This document shows positions 8,362 through 16,734 of a stretch of DNA of 32,602 bases, one piece after another. This DNA is from Bacteroidota bacterium (GTDB taxonomy: Bacteria > Bacteroidota > Bacteroidia > Bacteroidales > JAGONC01). The position numbers and the translations under genes are program-made. The stretch is taken from NCBI GenBank assembly GCA_026391695.1, contig JAPLDP010000024.1, forward strand, positions 1 to 32,602. Reading direction: 5' to 3'. The first letter of the stretch is position 1. Every line of letters starts with the position of its first letter. The notes under the pieces were generated by a model. That model searched no databases. It saw nothing but the letters and a program-made list of their open reading frames with translations, and had not been told where the DNA came from.

Positions 8362-8925
8362 ATGTTGAAAGCACTTTCAAAATTTGTTTTACGTTTATTT
8401 GGCTGGCGTGTCATCGGCGGTTTACCCGCCGGTATTAAAAAATGTATTGTCATTGAAGCGCCTCATACCAGTAACTGGGATTTTGTCGTTGGCAGACTGG
8501 CATTCTGGTATTTTGGAATAAAAGTCAAATTTCTGATAAAAAAGGAAATGTTTAAACCTCTTCTTGGTCCGATACTGATAGCCATGGGCGGAATATCTGT
8601 TGATCGAAGCAAGAGTTCAGGCCTGGTTGACCAGATCGCAGCACTGTTCGAAAAATATAATTCACTGTATATCGTTATAACTCCGGAGGGTACCCGGAAG
8701 CTGGTGCCACGCTGGAAAAGGGGTTTTTACTTTATTGCCGCCAGGGCTAAAGTGCCCATTGCATTGGGATATCTGGATTATAAATATAAAGAAGGTGGCA
8801 TTGGCAAGGTGATTTATCCTACGGGTGATTTTATAAAGGATTTTGCTGGCATTGAGGATTTTTACAGGGAGAAACATCCAAAATATCCTGAGAAGTTCAA
8901 CCTGAGTCAGAAAAATCCTGCATAA
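8362..8925 (+). CDS. PlsC-like 1-acylglycerol-3-phosphate acyltransferase
   Basis: A 187-residue glycerophospholipid acyltransferase-fold protein. The catalytic HX4D motif is HTSNWD (35-40), and the phosphate-binding EGTR motif is at 109-112 (TPEGTRK). The segment MGGISVDRSKSSG (about 75-87) corresponds to the third conserved block of the family. Members transfer acyl chains to lysophosphatidate or related lipids at the inner membrane. It is shorter than E. coli PlsC (about 245), as is usual for this Bacteroidota subgroup, often labelled simply '1-acyl-sn-glycerol-3-phosphate acyltransferase'. The exact acceptor is unproven. Confidence 0.78.
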   Translation: MLKALSKFVLRLFGWRVIGGLPAGIKKCIVIEAPHTSNWDFVVGRLAFWYFGIKVKFLIKKEMFKPLLGPILIAMGGISVDRSKSSGLVDQIAALFEKYNSLYIVITPEGTRKLVPRWKRGFYFIAARAKVPIALGYLDYKYKEGGIGKVIYPTGDFIKDFAGIEDFYREKHPKYPEKFNLSQKNPA

Positions 8926-8975
8926 GAATTATGGATGGCCTTTCTCAGTATCTTGAATCAGGATTGTAATACTAA

Positions 8976-8990
8976 GAACCACAGTGGTTC
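8976..8990. promoter_or_regulatory. 15-bp palindrome before the nucleotide-sugar dehydrogenase
   Basis: GAACCAC-A-GTGGTTC is a perfect inverted repeat with a 1-nt centre, 21 bp upstream of the ATG at 9012. The centre is too tight for an RNA hairpin and there is no T-run, so an operator-like protein site is the more natural reading. It may also be chance. Confidence 0.25.
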
Positions 8991-9011
8991 CTCATATTTT
9001 CTGCGATTATT

Positions 9012-10307
9012 ATGGATATCTACCGGAAATTATTAAATAAAGAGACAAGGCTTTCTGTCATTGGGCTCGGTTATGTTGGATTGCCATTGGCACTTGAATT
9101 TGCGAAAAAACTATCGGTAACAGCTTTCGATCAGAGCGAAGAGCGGGTGAAATTATTAAAAGTGCATACTGATCCCGGTGGTGAAATGGCCTCTTCAGAA
9201 TTCGATGGATGTGATATCGAATTTACTTCAGACCCTGCAAGGCTGGCAGAGGCTTCGTTTCACATCATCGCTGTGCCTACACCTGTCGACGACAGCAGCA
9301 TGCCTGACATCAGCTATCTGATCGCAGCGACACAAACCGTCGCCAGATTCCTCAGACGCGGTGATTATGTGGTCTACGAATCGACGGTTTACCCCGGTGC
9401 AACCGAGGAAGATTGTATCCCCGTTCTTGAACAGATAAGCAAAATGGTCGTAATAAAGGATTTTAAGGTCGGATATTCACCCGAACGTATTAATCCCGGG
9501 GATAAAATTCATACACTTAAGACAGTCGTTAAAATTGTATCCGGATGTGATATTGAGTCATTGGAAATCATAGCAAAAATATATGAGATGGTAGTGGATG
9601 CAGGAGTGCACAGGGCATCCTGCATAAAGGTCGCCGAAGCGGCCAAAATCATTGAAAATACACAGAGAGATGTTAATATTGCACTGATGAATGAGCTGTC
9701 GATCATCTTTAACCGTATGGGAATCAACACCTATGAGGTTCTGGAAGCTGCCGGCACCAAATGGAATTTCCTGATGTTCCATCCTGGTCTTGTCGGCGGT
9801 CATTGCATTGGTGTCGATCCGTATTATCTGGCCTATAAAGCCAGGAAGTACCGTTATCACCCGCAGGTCATCAACGCCGGTCGTTTTGTTAATGATACCA
9901 TGGGATATTATGTCGCCAAACAAACTGTGAAGAAAATGATCGCCCAGGGGAAGAATATTCTCAACTCCAGGGTGCTGGTCATGGGCATCACGTTCAAAGA
10001 GAATGTCAGTGATATCCGGAATTCCCGTGTCAGAGATATCGTGGTTGAGTTGAAGAGTTATGGAGTGGATGTGGAAGTATATGATCCCAGAGTATCTCCT
10101 GCTGAGGCTGAAAGAGTGTATGGATTCACACTCATCAGTCATCCAACAGCACATTATGATACGGTGATTGTTGCGGTGGCTCATGAAGAATTCAGGCATC
10201 TGACAGAGGATTATTTTAAATCCATAACCGCTCCAATAGCGCTTTTGGTTGATGTAAAGGGTATTTACAGGACCAGGATAAAAAACATAGCCTACTGGAG
10301 CTTATAA
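9012..10307 (+). CDS. UDP-N-acetylhexosamine 6-dehydrogenase
   Basis: A 431-residue member of the UDP-glucose/GDP-mannose dehydrogenase superfamily. It oxidises C6 of a UDP-HexNAc twice with NAD+ to give the uronic acid. The NAD-binding GLGYVGLP (18-25), the NPGDK segment and the catalytic cysteine in GGHCIGVDPYYL (Cys265) are intact. The overall sequence resembles TviB/WbpO/CapL-type enzymes (UDP-GalNAcA or UDP-GlcNAcA for surface polysaccharides) rather than UDP-glucose dehydrogenases. It is followed by gmd after 9 bp, so the two are probably one transcript supplying activated sugars. Confidence 0.85.
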   Translation: MDIYRKLLNKETRLSVIGLGYVGLPLALEFAKKLSVTAFDQSEERVKLLKVHTDPGGEMASSEFDGCDIEFTSDPARLAEASFHIIAVPTPVDDSSMPDISYLIAATQTVARFLRRGDYVVYESTVYPGATEEDCIPVLEQISKMVVIKDFKVGYSPERINPGDKIHTLKTVVKIVSGCDIESLEIIAKIYEMVVDAGVHRASCIKVAEAAKIIENTQRDVNIALMNELSIIFNRMGINTYEVLEAAGTKWNFLMFHPGLVGGHCIGVDPYYLAYKARKYRYHPQVINAGRFVNDTMGYYVAKQTVKKMIAQGKNILNSRVLVMGITFKENVSDIRNSRVRDIVVELKSYGVDVEVYDPRVSPAEAERVYGFTLISHPTAHYDTVIVAVAHEEFRHLTEDYFKSITAPIALLVDVKGIYRTRIKNIAYWSL

Positions 10308-10316
10308 TCACAAGTG

Positions 10317-11432
10317 ATGAAAACAGCATTGATTACAGGGATTACCGGGCAGGATGGAGCTTATCTTGCAGAGTTTTTACTTAAAAAGGGATACATTGTC
10401 CATGGCATTAAACGGCGAAGTTCCCTTTTCAACACCTTGCGTATTGATCACCTCTACCAGGATCCGCATGTGGCAAATAAGAATTTTATTCTCCATTATG
10501 GTGATATGACAGATTCCACAAATCTGATACGCATCATACAGGAAATCCAGCCTGATGAGATCTATAATCTGGCGGCCCAGTCGCATGTTCAGGTAAGTTT
10601 TGAGACTTCAGAATACACCGCCAATGCTGATGCCCTTGGCACGCTGAGGTTGCTGGAGGCTATCCGCCTGTTGAATCTCGAGAAAAAAACACGTTTCTAC
10701 CAGGCATCAACGTCGGAATTGTATGGTAATACAAAAGAATATCCGCAATCGGAAACGACCACATTTTCGCCACGCAGCCCTTATGGGGTGGCTAAGCTTT
10801 ATGGTTACTGGATAACTGTGAATTACCGCGAGGCATACAACATATTTGCCTGCAACGGCATTCTCTTTAACCATGAATCACCCATCAGGGGTGAAACTTT
10901 TGTGACCCGTAAGATCACCATGGCAGTGGCCAGAATCGCCCTTGGCATGCAGGATAAGTTTTATATCGGTAATTTGTCGGCCAGGCGTGACTGGGGCCAT
11001 GCAAAAGACTATATCAGAGCCATGTATCTCATTCTTCAGCAGGATAACCCTGATGATTATGTCATCAGTACCGGGATTTCAACGGAAGTACGCGACTTTA
11101 TCAGGCTCGCTTTCAGCGAAATCGGTATCGAGATTGAATTTAAAGGTCAGGGTATCGATGAAAAAGGATACATCAAAAATTGTCATTTTCCCGATTATCA
11201 GCTTCCAAAAGACAAACTTATTCTCGAGGTGGATCCTCATTATTTCCGTCCGACAGAAGTAGATGTCCTTGTCGGTGATGCCACTAAGGCAAGAGAAAAG
11301 CTGGGATGGTATCCAAGGTATGATCTCCAGAGGCTTGTAAAGGAGATGGTGGAATCGGACCTGAGATTAATGAAAAGGGAGAAGTTTTTAAAGGAGAATG
11401 GATTCGACGTCAGGGGATATTTTGAAGAATGA
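10317..11432 (+). CDS. gmd: GDP-mannose 4,6-dehydratase
   Basis: Converts GDP-D-mannose to GDP-4-keto-6-deoxymannose, the first step towards GDP-L-fucose. It is an extended SDR enzyme of 371 residues, the normal length. The NADP-binding TGITGQDG (7-14), RRSS (33-36), the active-site STSELYG (131-137) and the YGVAK dyad (Tyr156, Lys160) are all present. A GTG at 10314 directly precedes the ATG at 10317; I use the ATG. It sits 9 bp after the dehydrogenase gene and 25 bp before fcl. Confidence 0.95.
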   Translation: MKTALITGITGQDGAYLAEFLLKKGYIVHGIKRRSSLFNTLRIDHLYQDPHVANKNFILHYGDMTDSTNLIRIIQEIQPDEIYNLAAQSHVQVSFETSEYTANADALGTLRLLEAIRLLNLEKKTRFYQASTSELYGNTKEYPQSETTTFSPRSPYGVAKLYGYWITVNYREAYNIFACNGILFNHESPIRGETFVTRKITMAVARIALGMQDKFYIGNLSARRDWGHAKDYIRAMYLILQQDNPDDYVISTGISTEVRDFIRLAFSEIGIEIEFKGQGIDEKGYIKNCHFPDYQLPKDKLILEVDPHYFRPTEVDVLVGDATKAREKLGWYPRYDLQRLVKEMVESDLRLMKREKFLKENGFDVRGYFEE

Positions 11433-11457
11433 CCATCCATGTTATTTCGCATACCAT

Positions 11458-12543
11458 ATGGAAATCAATAGCAAAATATACATCGCAGGCCACACAGGGC
11501 TTGTGGGTTCGGCCATACATAGGAAACTGCTTGATTTGGGATTTTCAAATTTTATTTTGAAAACCCAGGAGGAACTTGACCTGATTGACCAAAAGGCTGC
11601 GGAAAGTTTTTTTAAAACGGAAAGGCCAGAATATGTGTTTGACGCTGCAGCCAAAGTTGGCGGTATCATTGCTAATGATACTTACCGTGCACAGTTTCTT
11701 TACGAAAATCTTATGATCCAGAATCATCTCATCCATTTCAGTTATGTTTATGGGGTGAAGAAATTGTTGTTTCTCGGGAGCAGTTGTATTTACCCTAAAT
11801 TGGCGCCACAGCCTATAAGAGAAGAATATTTGCTCACCGGGCTTCTCGAACCTACAAATGAACCCTATGCCATTGCAAAAATCGCTGGAATAAAAATGTG
11901 CGATGCTTATCACGACCAGTATGGCTGCAATTTTATTTCAGTTATGCCCACCAATCTTTACGGGCCGAATGATAATTATGATCTGGAGAAGTCGCATGTT
12001 CTTCCGGCTCTAATACGTAAGATGCACCTGGGAAAGTGTTTGGATAGCAATGATATAGATTCTATTCGCCAGGATCTGATTAAACGTCCTATTGAGGGCA
12101 TCAATGGTGATGCACCTATGGATCAGATTCTAAACATCCTGGAGAAATATGGGATTTTTAAAAGGCATCAATCTTTTGTAGTTATTCGTCTTTGGGGAAC
12201 AGGTTCTCCTTTGCGGGAATTCCTTTATGTGGATGACCTGGCTGATGCGGTGGTGTTTTTAATGAATCATTATAATGCCCCTGATTCTGCCTCCGGCAGT
12301 CGGCAAGCAGCAGGCAGCAGACATGTGAATATTGGTTGCGGAGAGGATATTTCGATATATGATCTGGCCTATAAGGTAAAGGATATTACCGGATTTAGTG
12401 GTGACCTCGAATTTGACAGCACCAAACCTGATGGCACTCCGAGAAAATTATTGGATGTTTCACGTTTAAATGCCCTGGGTTGGAAGCCAAAGATCAGTCT
12501 TGACGAAGGGATTCTTCAGGTTTATCAGAATTATATTAAATAA
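11458..12543 (+). CDS. fcl: GDP-L-fucose synthase
   Basis: Epimerises and reduces the Gmd product to GDP-L-fucose. It is an SDR enzyme with GHTGLVG (11-17), LGSSCIYP (106-113) and YAIAK (Tyr137, Lys141). A longer frame opens at 11398 inside gmd; the start at 11458 (MEINSKIYIAGHTG) fits the fold. At 361 residues it is about 40 longer than E. coli Fcl, mostly through an inserted helical segment between the LYGPND motif and RLWGTGSPLREF, as is usual in Bacteroidota. A second small insertion, SGSRQAAGSR (279-288), is encoded by a 28-bp near-heptamer repeat. Together with gmd it gives complete GDP-fucose synthesis from GDP-mannose. Confidence 0.94.
   Translation: MEINSKIYIAGHTGLVGSAIHRKLLDLGFSNFILKTQEELDLIDQKAAESFFKTERPEYVFDAAAKVGGIIANDTYRAQFLYENLMIQNHLIHFSYVYGVKKLLFLGSSCIYPKLAPQPIREEYLLTGLLEPTNEPYAIAKIAGIKMCDAYHDQYGCNFISVMPTNLYGPNDNYDLEKSHVLPALIRKMHLGKCLDSNDIDSIRQDLIKRPIEGINGDAPMDQILNILEKYGIFKRHQSFVVIRLWGTGSPLREFLYVDDLADAVVFLMNHYNAPDSASGSRQAAGSRHVNIGCGEDISIYDLAYKVKDITGFSGDLEFDSTKPDGTPRKLLDVSRLNALGWKPKISLDEGILQVYQNYIK
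12294..12321 (+). repeat. In-gene heptamer tract in fcl
   Basis: Four near-identical 7-bp units lie end to end: CGGCAGT, CGGCAAG, CAGCAGG, CAGCAGA. They encode residues 279-288 of GDP-fucose synthase, in a Gly/Ser/Arg/Gln/Ala stretch just before the conserved HVNIG segment. Confidence 0.6.
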
Positions 12544-12548
12544 ACAGG

Positions 12549-12919
12549 CTACTCTTTATAACTTTTGGGTTTCACCAGTGTGAAGACACGGGATATATTA
12601 AAACCGAAATAGATATCTCCTTTTGTCCATTTTCCCTGTGTTTCAGTCAGGAATCCCTTTTCGATCAGGGGAAAGGAGTTAGTAAAGAAGAGCTGGAAAA
12701 CATGGCCTCCGGTTTCAATGTCAAGACCGACAGACAATGAATTATCATATTCCTTGGTAATTTGCCCGGGAAGGACATAGCAGAAGCTTCTATGGTGAAT
12801 TCTGCTTTGGCCTTTTCATAATCCCGATGGGGTTTATTGTATATAAACTTATAAATAAGCAGTGCGGCAACAATACATAGTACTGCAAGAATTCCAATAA
12901 TTTTGAGATATCTCTTCAT
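12549..12919 (-). pseudogene. Chimeric remnant: OB-fold protein front, DUF5777 barrel tail
   Basis: Two overlapping minus-strand frames make one broken unit. The frame starting at 12919 encodes a membrane anchor (MKRYLKIIGILAVLCIVAAL) followed by YNKPHRDYEKAKAEFTIEAS. That is the usual opening of small Bacteroidota OB-fold (tRNA_anti-like) proteins. It then runs into unrelated residues and stops at 12665. From about 12770 the other frame reads YVLPGQITKEYDNSLSVG, then DIETGGHVFQLFFTNS and GDIYFGFNISRVF. That is the C-terminal end of a DUF5777-type outer-membrane barrel protein, finishing at 12549. The simplest reading is a deletion that fused the front of one gene to the out-of-frame tail of its neighbour. 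Family names are from memory of their typical motifs. Confidence 0.6.
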
Positions 12920-12954
12920 ATTTGTATATTTAACAATGAATTAGAAATTTGCTG

Positions 12955-12962
12955 CAAATATA
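12955..12962 (-). promoter_or_regulatory. Candidate -7 element of the chimeric remnant
   Basis: Read on the minus strand, TATATTTG matches TAnnTTTG exactly and lies 35 bp before the ATG at 12919. The promoter of the former gene seems preserved although the gene is broken. Confidence 0.4.
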
Positions 12963-12977
12963 CAAGTAATTACCTAC

Positions 12978-14060
12978 TTAAAATGTGATGCCGAAAACTC
13001 TGACGGGAGTTCTTATTTTGAACCTTTTGGCAATGTTAAAATTTAATATACCGGTTTGAAAATCCAGCCAGGCCTGGTCAATTGGTGTCTGGTTGCGTAT
13101 AGTCAGGATGGTATTTGATAATCCGATATAAAATGACCGGCTGTTGTACCCCAAGGCCCCGCGACCTGTCACCCCGTAATTAAATGTGAAATTTCCAATC
13201 TTTTTATCTTTGTCTGGACTCTCATAGAAGGCTGTATGTCCGAAAGATACACCACCGACAAGGGAAAGGGTGAGGAACACATGTTTCCATAGAACGACCG
13301 TATAAGCATATCCTCCTGAAGGACCAATGGTAAAAACATTCGACTGCTGATATTTGACACCGTCGAAAAACGTGGGATCGGTTAGTTCAAAAGGTATAAT
13401 GGATGAATCGGCATCGGTGATGATATAATAAACCTCACCGCCAAGCAGGAATGAACCGGCACATTTTTTCTGCCAGTCGGTCTGGTCGAACGATGCCCGG
13501 TAAGAAAAACGCTTATCATTAAAAACATGCATGAAATGGATACCAAAGCTGAATGATTCAAGATCCCGTCTTTTCGGGTATTTATCTTCAGGCCATTCCG
13601 GAATAAAGTCCTGTGGATTTGATAAGTAGAATCCTTTATAATGCTGCCCATAGAGATCAATGACACTTTTTCGGCCGTACAGGTGTGCCTGTAAACCAAA
13701 AAAATTGGTCTTTCCAAACCGTTCATTATCATTATTGAGACCCGGGAAATTGAAGCCAACATTAATAGTCAGGAATTTATAGCTGAAACCGGTACCGAGG
13801 ATCATGTTTTCATTGGGTAAATAACGCAGAGTCTGGTTGACATCACTGTCATACAGGCTGATAGTGGTACTTCTGGTTGAAGCGAAGAAGCGCGTTGTGA
13901 GCTGGAGGGAATGGTCACTAATATAATTTGTGTCGCATTCGCCCGGTGTCCATTCAATCTTCATCTGAGCATGCAGGAAAGGCGACTGAAGCAATACCAT
14001 GAAAAGAATGATGGTCAGGAACCGTTCGGATGATTTTTTTGACATGGAATGCGGTATCAT
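12978..14060 (-). CDS. DUF4421-family outer-membrane beta-barrel protein
   Basis: A 360-residue exported protein with a signal peptide ending near FLHAQ (about residue 31). The mature part is rich in alternating hydrophobic/polar strands and carries the DUF4421 landmarks: YISDHSLQLTTRFFAST, LRYLPNENMILGTGFSYKFL, GFNFPGLNNDNERFGKTNFF and VIDLYGQHYKGFYL. It ends in a strand with a terminal Phe (VRVFGITF), typical of BAM-inserted barrels. The function of the family is unknown to me. It begins 22 bp after the LRR gene stop and is probably the last gene of the operon starting at 18785. An internal ATG at 14045 is an equally possible start. Confidence 0.75.
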   Translation of the reverse strand: MIPHSMSKKSSERFLTIILFMVLLQSPFLHAQMKIEWTPGECDTNYISDHSLQLTTRFFASTRSTTISLYDSDVNQTLRYLPNENMILGTGFSYKFLTINVGFNFPGLNNDNERFGKTNFFGLQAHLYGRKSVIDLYGQHYKGFYLSNPQDFIPEWPEDKYPKRRDLESFSFGIHFMHVFNDKRFSYRASFDQTDWQKKCAGSFLLGGEVYYIITDADSSIIPFELTDPTFFDGVKYQQSNVFTIGPSGGYAYTVVLWKHVFLTLSLVGGVSFGHTAFYESPDKDKKIGNFTFNYGVTGRGALGYNSRSFYIGLSNTILTIRNQTPIDQAWLDFQTGILNFNIAKRFKIRTPVRVFGITF

Positions 14061-14082
14061 CGCAGGGCAAGTTAAGTAAATT

Positions 14083-16704
14083 TCAGTAATAAACTATCTC
14101 AACCGACGGATGGTTATTCTTAAATTTATCAACTTGTTTTGATGATATGCCTGTATTATAACATTTGAGTACCTTAAGCCAGTGCAGATTTTCCAGTGAT
14201 TTCAAGTGGCTTATGCGGGTATTGTGAATATCCAGCTCCTTCAGGTTGACAAGAGTTTCAATGAATTTCAGGTTTTTAACTGGTGTTCCGGAAATATTAA
14301 GTACTTCAAGGCTTGTCATCGTTTGAAGAAGTTCCATATCTGCTACCTGTGTATTGGAAATATCCAGCATCTTAAGCTCTTGCAATCCCGCTATAGGTGC
14401 AACGCTGCGGACAGGATTATCAGAACATATAATGCTGGTGAGCCGGGTTAGTTTGGCAAGAGGTATCAGGCTGCTGACCGGCGTTTTGGTCACTTTTATT
14501 TTCTTCAGCCTGACAAACATTTCAAAGGGCTCCAGCCCGGTGATCATCTTGTTTTCATTTACTGCTATTTCCTCAAGCCTAGCCATCTCATGAAGTTTTT
14601 CGGTGTCAGGAATCTGATCTGCAAGGCTTATCGTCTTGAAAATATTTTTCCATGCTTCCGGAAGATCGTTCCACCATGCCTTTAACCGTTCCGATTGCCA
14701 GATAACCATGCAGGAGCCATTCATATCCATAAACTTATTGACATTTTCCTGGTCAAGCAGTGTATAGTCCGCATACAGTGATTCGAGTTTTTCGAGGCGT
14801 GCCAGAGGCATAATGTCACTTATGCCGGAATGTTCGACCTTCAGATATTCAAGGTTTTGAAGATTATTCAGAACCAACAGGTCTGTTACACTGGTAGCTG
14901 AAATATCTATCCATTTGAGTGATGCCAGGTTTCTCAGGGGATCGAGGTTACGGACCGCTGTAGCCGAAGCATTGATCACCTGGAGGTGGATATTTTCACT
15001 GACAGGCTCCAGCGAATTAATCCTTGTGCCTGAACAGTCCAACTCGTTGAGGTTGTTGAGCTTTTGAAGAGGATGAAGGTCATTTATACAGGTATCGCCA
15101 CTGATATCAATCCGGTGAATTTGTGTGATTTCGTGCAACTGTTCCCGTGAAGGTACTGAATCAAGGGAAACAACAAAGCCAAAGACCTTTTTCCAGCAAT
15201 AAGGCAGATCCATCCACCATGAAGTCAGCTCTCCCGAATCATACACGATGAGGATACCTGGTATGGCCTGGTTCAGACTGTTGGCTTCAGTCGCGGAAAC
15301 CTGGCTATGATCACAATAAACCCTTCGCAAACCGGGAAGACTCATCAGTGGATTCAGGTCGCTCACCGGCGTATAATCCATATATAAATACTGCAAGTTC
15401 TGAAGATTTCGTAAGGACCCTAGATCTGTGACCAGTGTATTGCTGATATTAAGAAATGTAATACCCTTTAAACTTTTCAGCGGTGTAAGGTTGGTAATGT
15501 CGCAATCCGAAACATCCAAAACTTCAAGTTTCAATAGGTCCTCCAAAGGCGACAAATAACAAATCAGGGTATTATGGCACCGGAGTTCTTTTAATTCAAT
15601 CAGGTTGCCGGCAGCCTCCAGGTCTTCGATCATGGTATTATCACAATTCATATAAGTAAGATGAGTCAAATTGGTGATCACATCCAGGTTGTCGATCTGT
15701 GTATTGCTGATATTCAACTCCCTGATCCCGGTGCAATAATACAATGGCTGAAGATTTCTGACCGGTGTGCCGGAGCAGTTCAAACGTTCGAGCTTTGTCA
15801 GATTCCTTACTGGCGTGAGGTCATCAATAAGAGTGTTTGATATGGTCAGGTTTCTTAAACCAGTGAATTTTTTCAACGGATCCAATGAGGTCATATCGAG
15901 GTTTCCAGAAATGTCGATGTCTGTTATTCCCCATAACTGCTTGATACGTTGAAAATAAGTTTGATTGCTGCCCGGTATGGTGTCATGATAGTTGATGGTC
16001 AGAGAATCGTTAATGGCCATCAGATACTTTAGAGTGGTATCTGTGCGGATAAAAAATTGTTTCCATCCTGATGCGAGAAAATTCCACCAATTGGCTGCTT
16101 CTCCCGCTTCGCTGAGTTTGGTCGTATAAATGCTGACAATTTTAAGATCCTGGTTATCATAATCCAGGTTCAGTTCCATGTACCTTACCATGCTGTTATT
16201 TATTGAATCACCCTCAAGAGTGACACCTTGCAGATTCCGGTTCAGTGTTACTTTAAAATAGACTGATCCTGTTTCGGTAATCTCCTGGTCGACCTGTTCG
16301 ATAAAGAATTTAAACCGGACGTTTTTGAAAAAGAAACCGATATCTTTCAGATAGGCGGTGATATCTTTATTGGTGACCACTTCGCGGTGTTCATCCAGGT
16401 CGTCTTCCACCTGGACTTTCTCATCCCTGAAAATCTTGAGATAACTTTGTGTGATGATAATATCTTTTTCTTTAACAGGAACTTTGGGATCACCAATTGT
16501 GTTAAATGTAGATTCAAGATAGGCGATAAGCTGGCTCACCTGATCTTTATATGCCTTAACTTCATCGGCACTGAGACTGTCGGGCTGGATAATCTGAGCT
16601 TCCACTCTGGCAGTGAAAAAAGCCAGAAGCATCAGTACAAAAAACAATTCTTTGATCGCTGGTCTGTTCACACACATTTCCTTAAATCTCCCACTATATT
16701 TCAT
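14083..16704 (-). CDS. Secreted three-module leucine-rich-repeat protein
   Basis: An 873-residue exported protein. The signal peptide ends after ARVEA (about residue 36). Residues 37-205 form a mixed helix/strand domain that resembles parts of two upstream gene products. Three LRR modules of unequal length follow. Each opens with a Trp-rich motif: WWNFLASGWKQFF (206), WWMDLPYCWKKVF (496) and WWNDLPEAWKNIF (677). Each then runs through about 22-residue SDS22/internalin-like repeats (L..L..L.I.NT.I.DL.PL) and ends in a cap of the type (V)N/D.F.......IVY. LRRs of this kind usually bind proteins, so an adhesion, scaffold or receptor role at the cell envelope is likely. There is no T9SS sorting domain. 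The start codon lies in a TTCATNN heptamer tract. ATG 16674 is an alternative start that also keeps the signal peptide. Confidence 0.8.
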   Translation of the reverse strand: MKYSGRFKEMCVNRPAIKELFFVLMLLAFFTARVEAQIIQPDSLSADEVKAYKDQVSQLIAYLESTFNTIGDPKVPVKEKDIIITQSYLKIFRDEKVQVEDDLDEHREVVTNKDITAYLKDIGFFFKNVRFKFFIEQVDQEITETGSVYFKVTLNRNLQGVTLEGDSINNSMVRYMELNLDYDNQDLKIVSIYTTKLSEAGEAANWWNFLASGWKQFFIRTDTTLKYLMAINDSLTINYHDTIPGSNQTYFQRIKQLWGITDIDISGNLDMTSLDPLKKFTGLRNLTISNTLIDDLTPVRNLTKLERLNCSGTPVRNLQPLYYCTGIRELNISNTQIDNLDVITNLTHLTYMNCDNTMIEDLEAAGNLIELKELRCHNTLICYLSPLEDLLKLEVLDVSDCDITNLTPLKSLKGITFLNISNTLVTDLGSLRNLQNLQYLYMDYTPVSDLNPLMSLPGLRRVYCDHSQVSATEANSLNQAIPGILIVYDSGELTSWWMDLPYCWKKVFGFVVSLDSVPSREQLHEITQIHRIDISGDTCINDLHPLQKLNNLNELDCSGTRINSLEPVSENIHLQVINASATAVRNLDPLRNLASLKWIDISATSVTDLLVLNNLQNLEYLKVEHSGISDIMPLARLEKLESLYADYTLLDQENVNKFMDMNGSCMVIWQSERLKAWWNDLPEAWKNIFKTISLADQIPDTEKLHEMARLEEIAVNENKMITGLEPFEMFVRLKKIKVTKTPVSSLIPLAKLTRLTSIICSDNPVRSVAPIAGLQELKMLDISNTQVADMELLQTMTSLEVLNISGTPVKNLKFIETLVNLKELDIHNTRISHLKSLENLHWLKVLKCYNTGISSKQVDKFKNNHPSVEIVYY

Positions 16705-16734
16705 CTTTCATTCTTCATCCTTCATTATTCATGA
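16700..16734. repeat. TTCATNN heptamer tract over an intergenic junction
   Basis: Five consecutive 7-bp units on the plus strand: TTCATCT, TTCATTC, TTCATCC, TTCATTA, TTCATGA. On the coding (minus) strand these are ATGAA units. The tract covers the last codons and stop of the 274-residue gene, the 20-bp gap, and the start codon of the LRR gene. Confidence 0.75.

Noticed and set aside
8976-8990. Palindrome as a transcription terminator
   Set aside because: A 1-nt centre cannot form a hairpin loop without losing pairs, and no T-run follows on either strand.
9558-10199. 213-residue antisense ORF within the nucleotide-sugar dehydrogenase
   Set aside because: It lies wholly opposite a gene with intact NAD and catalytic motifs, is His/Ile-rich without recognisable motifs, and has no promoter or ribosome-site signal of its own.
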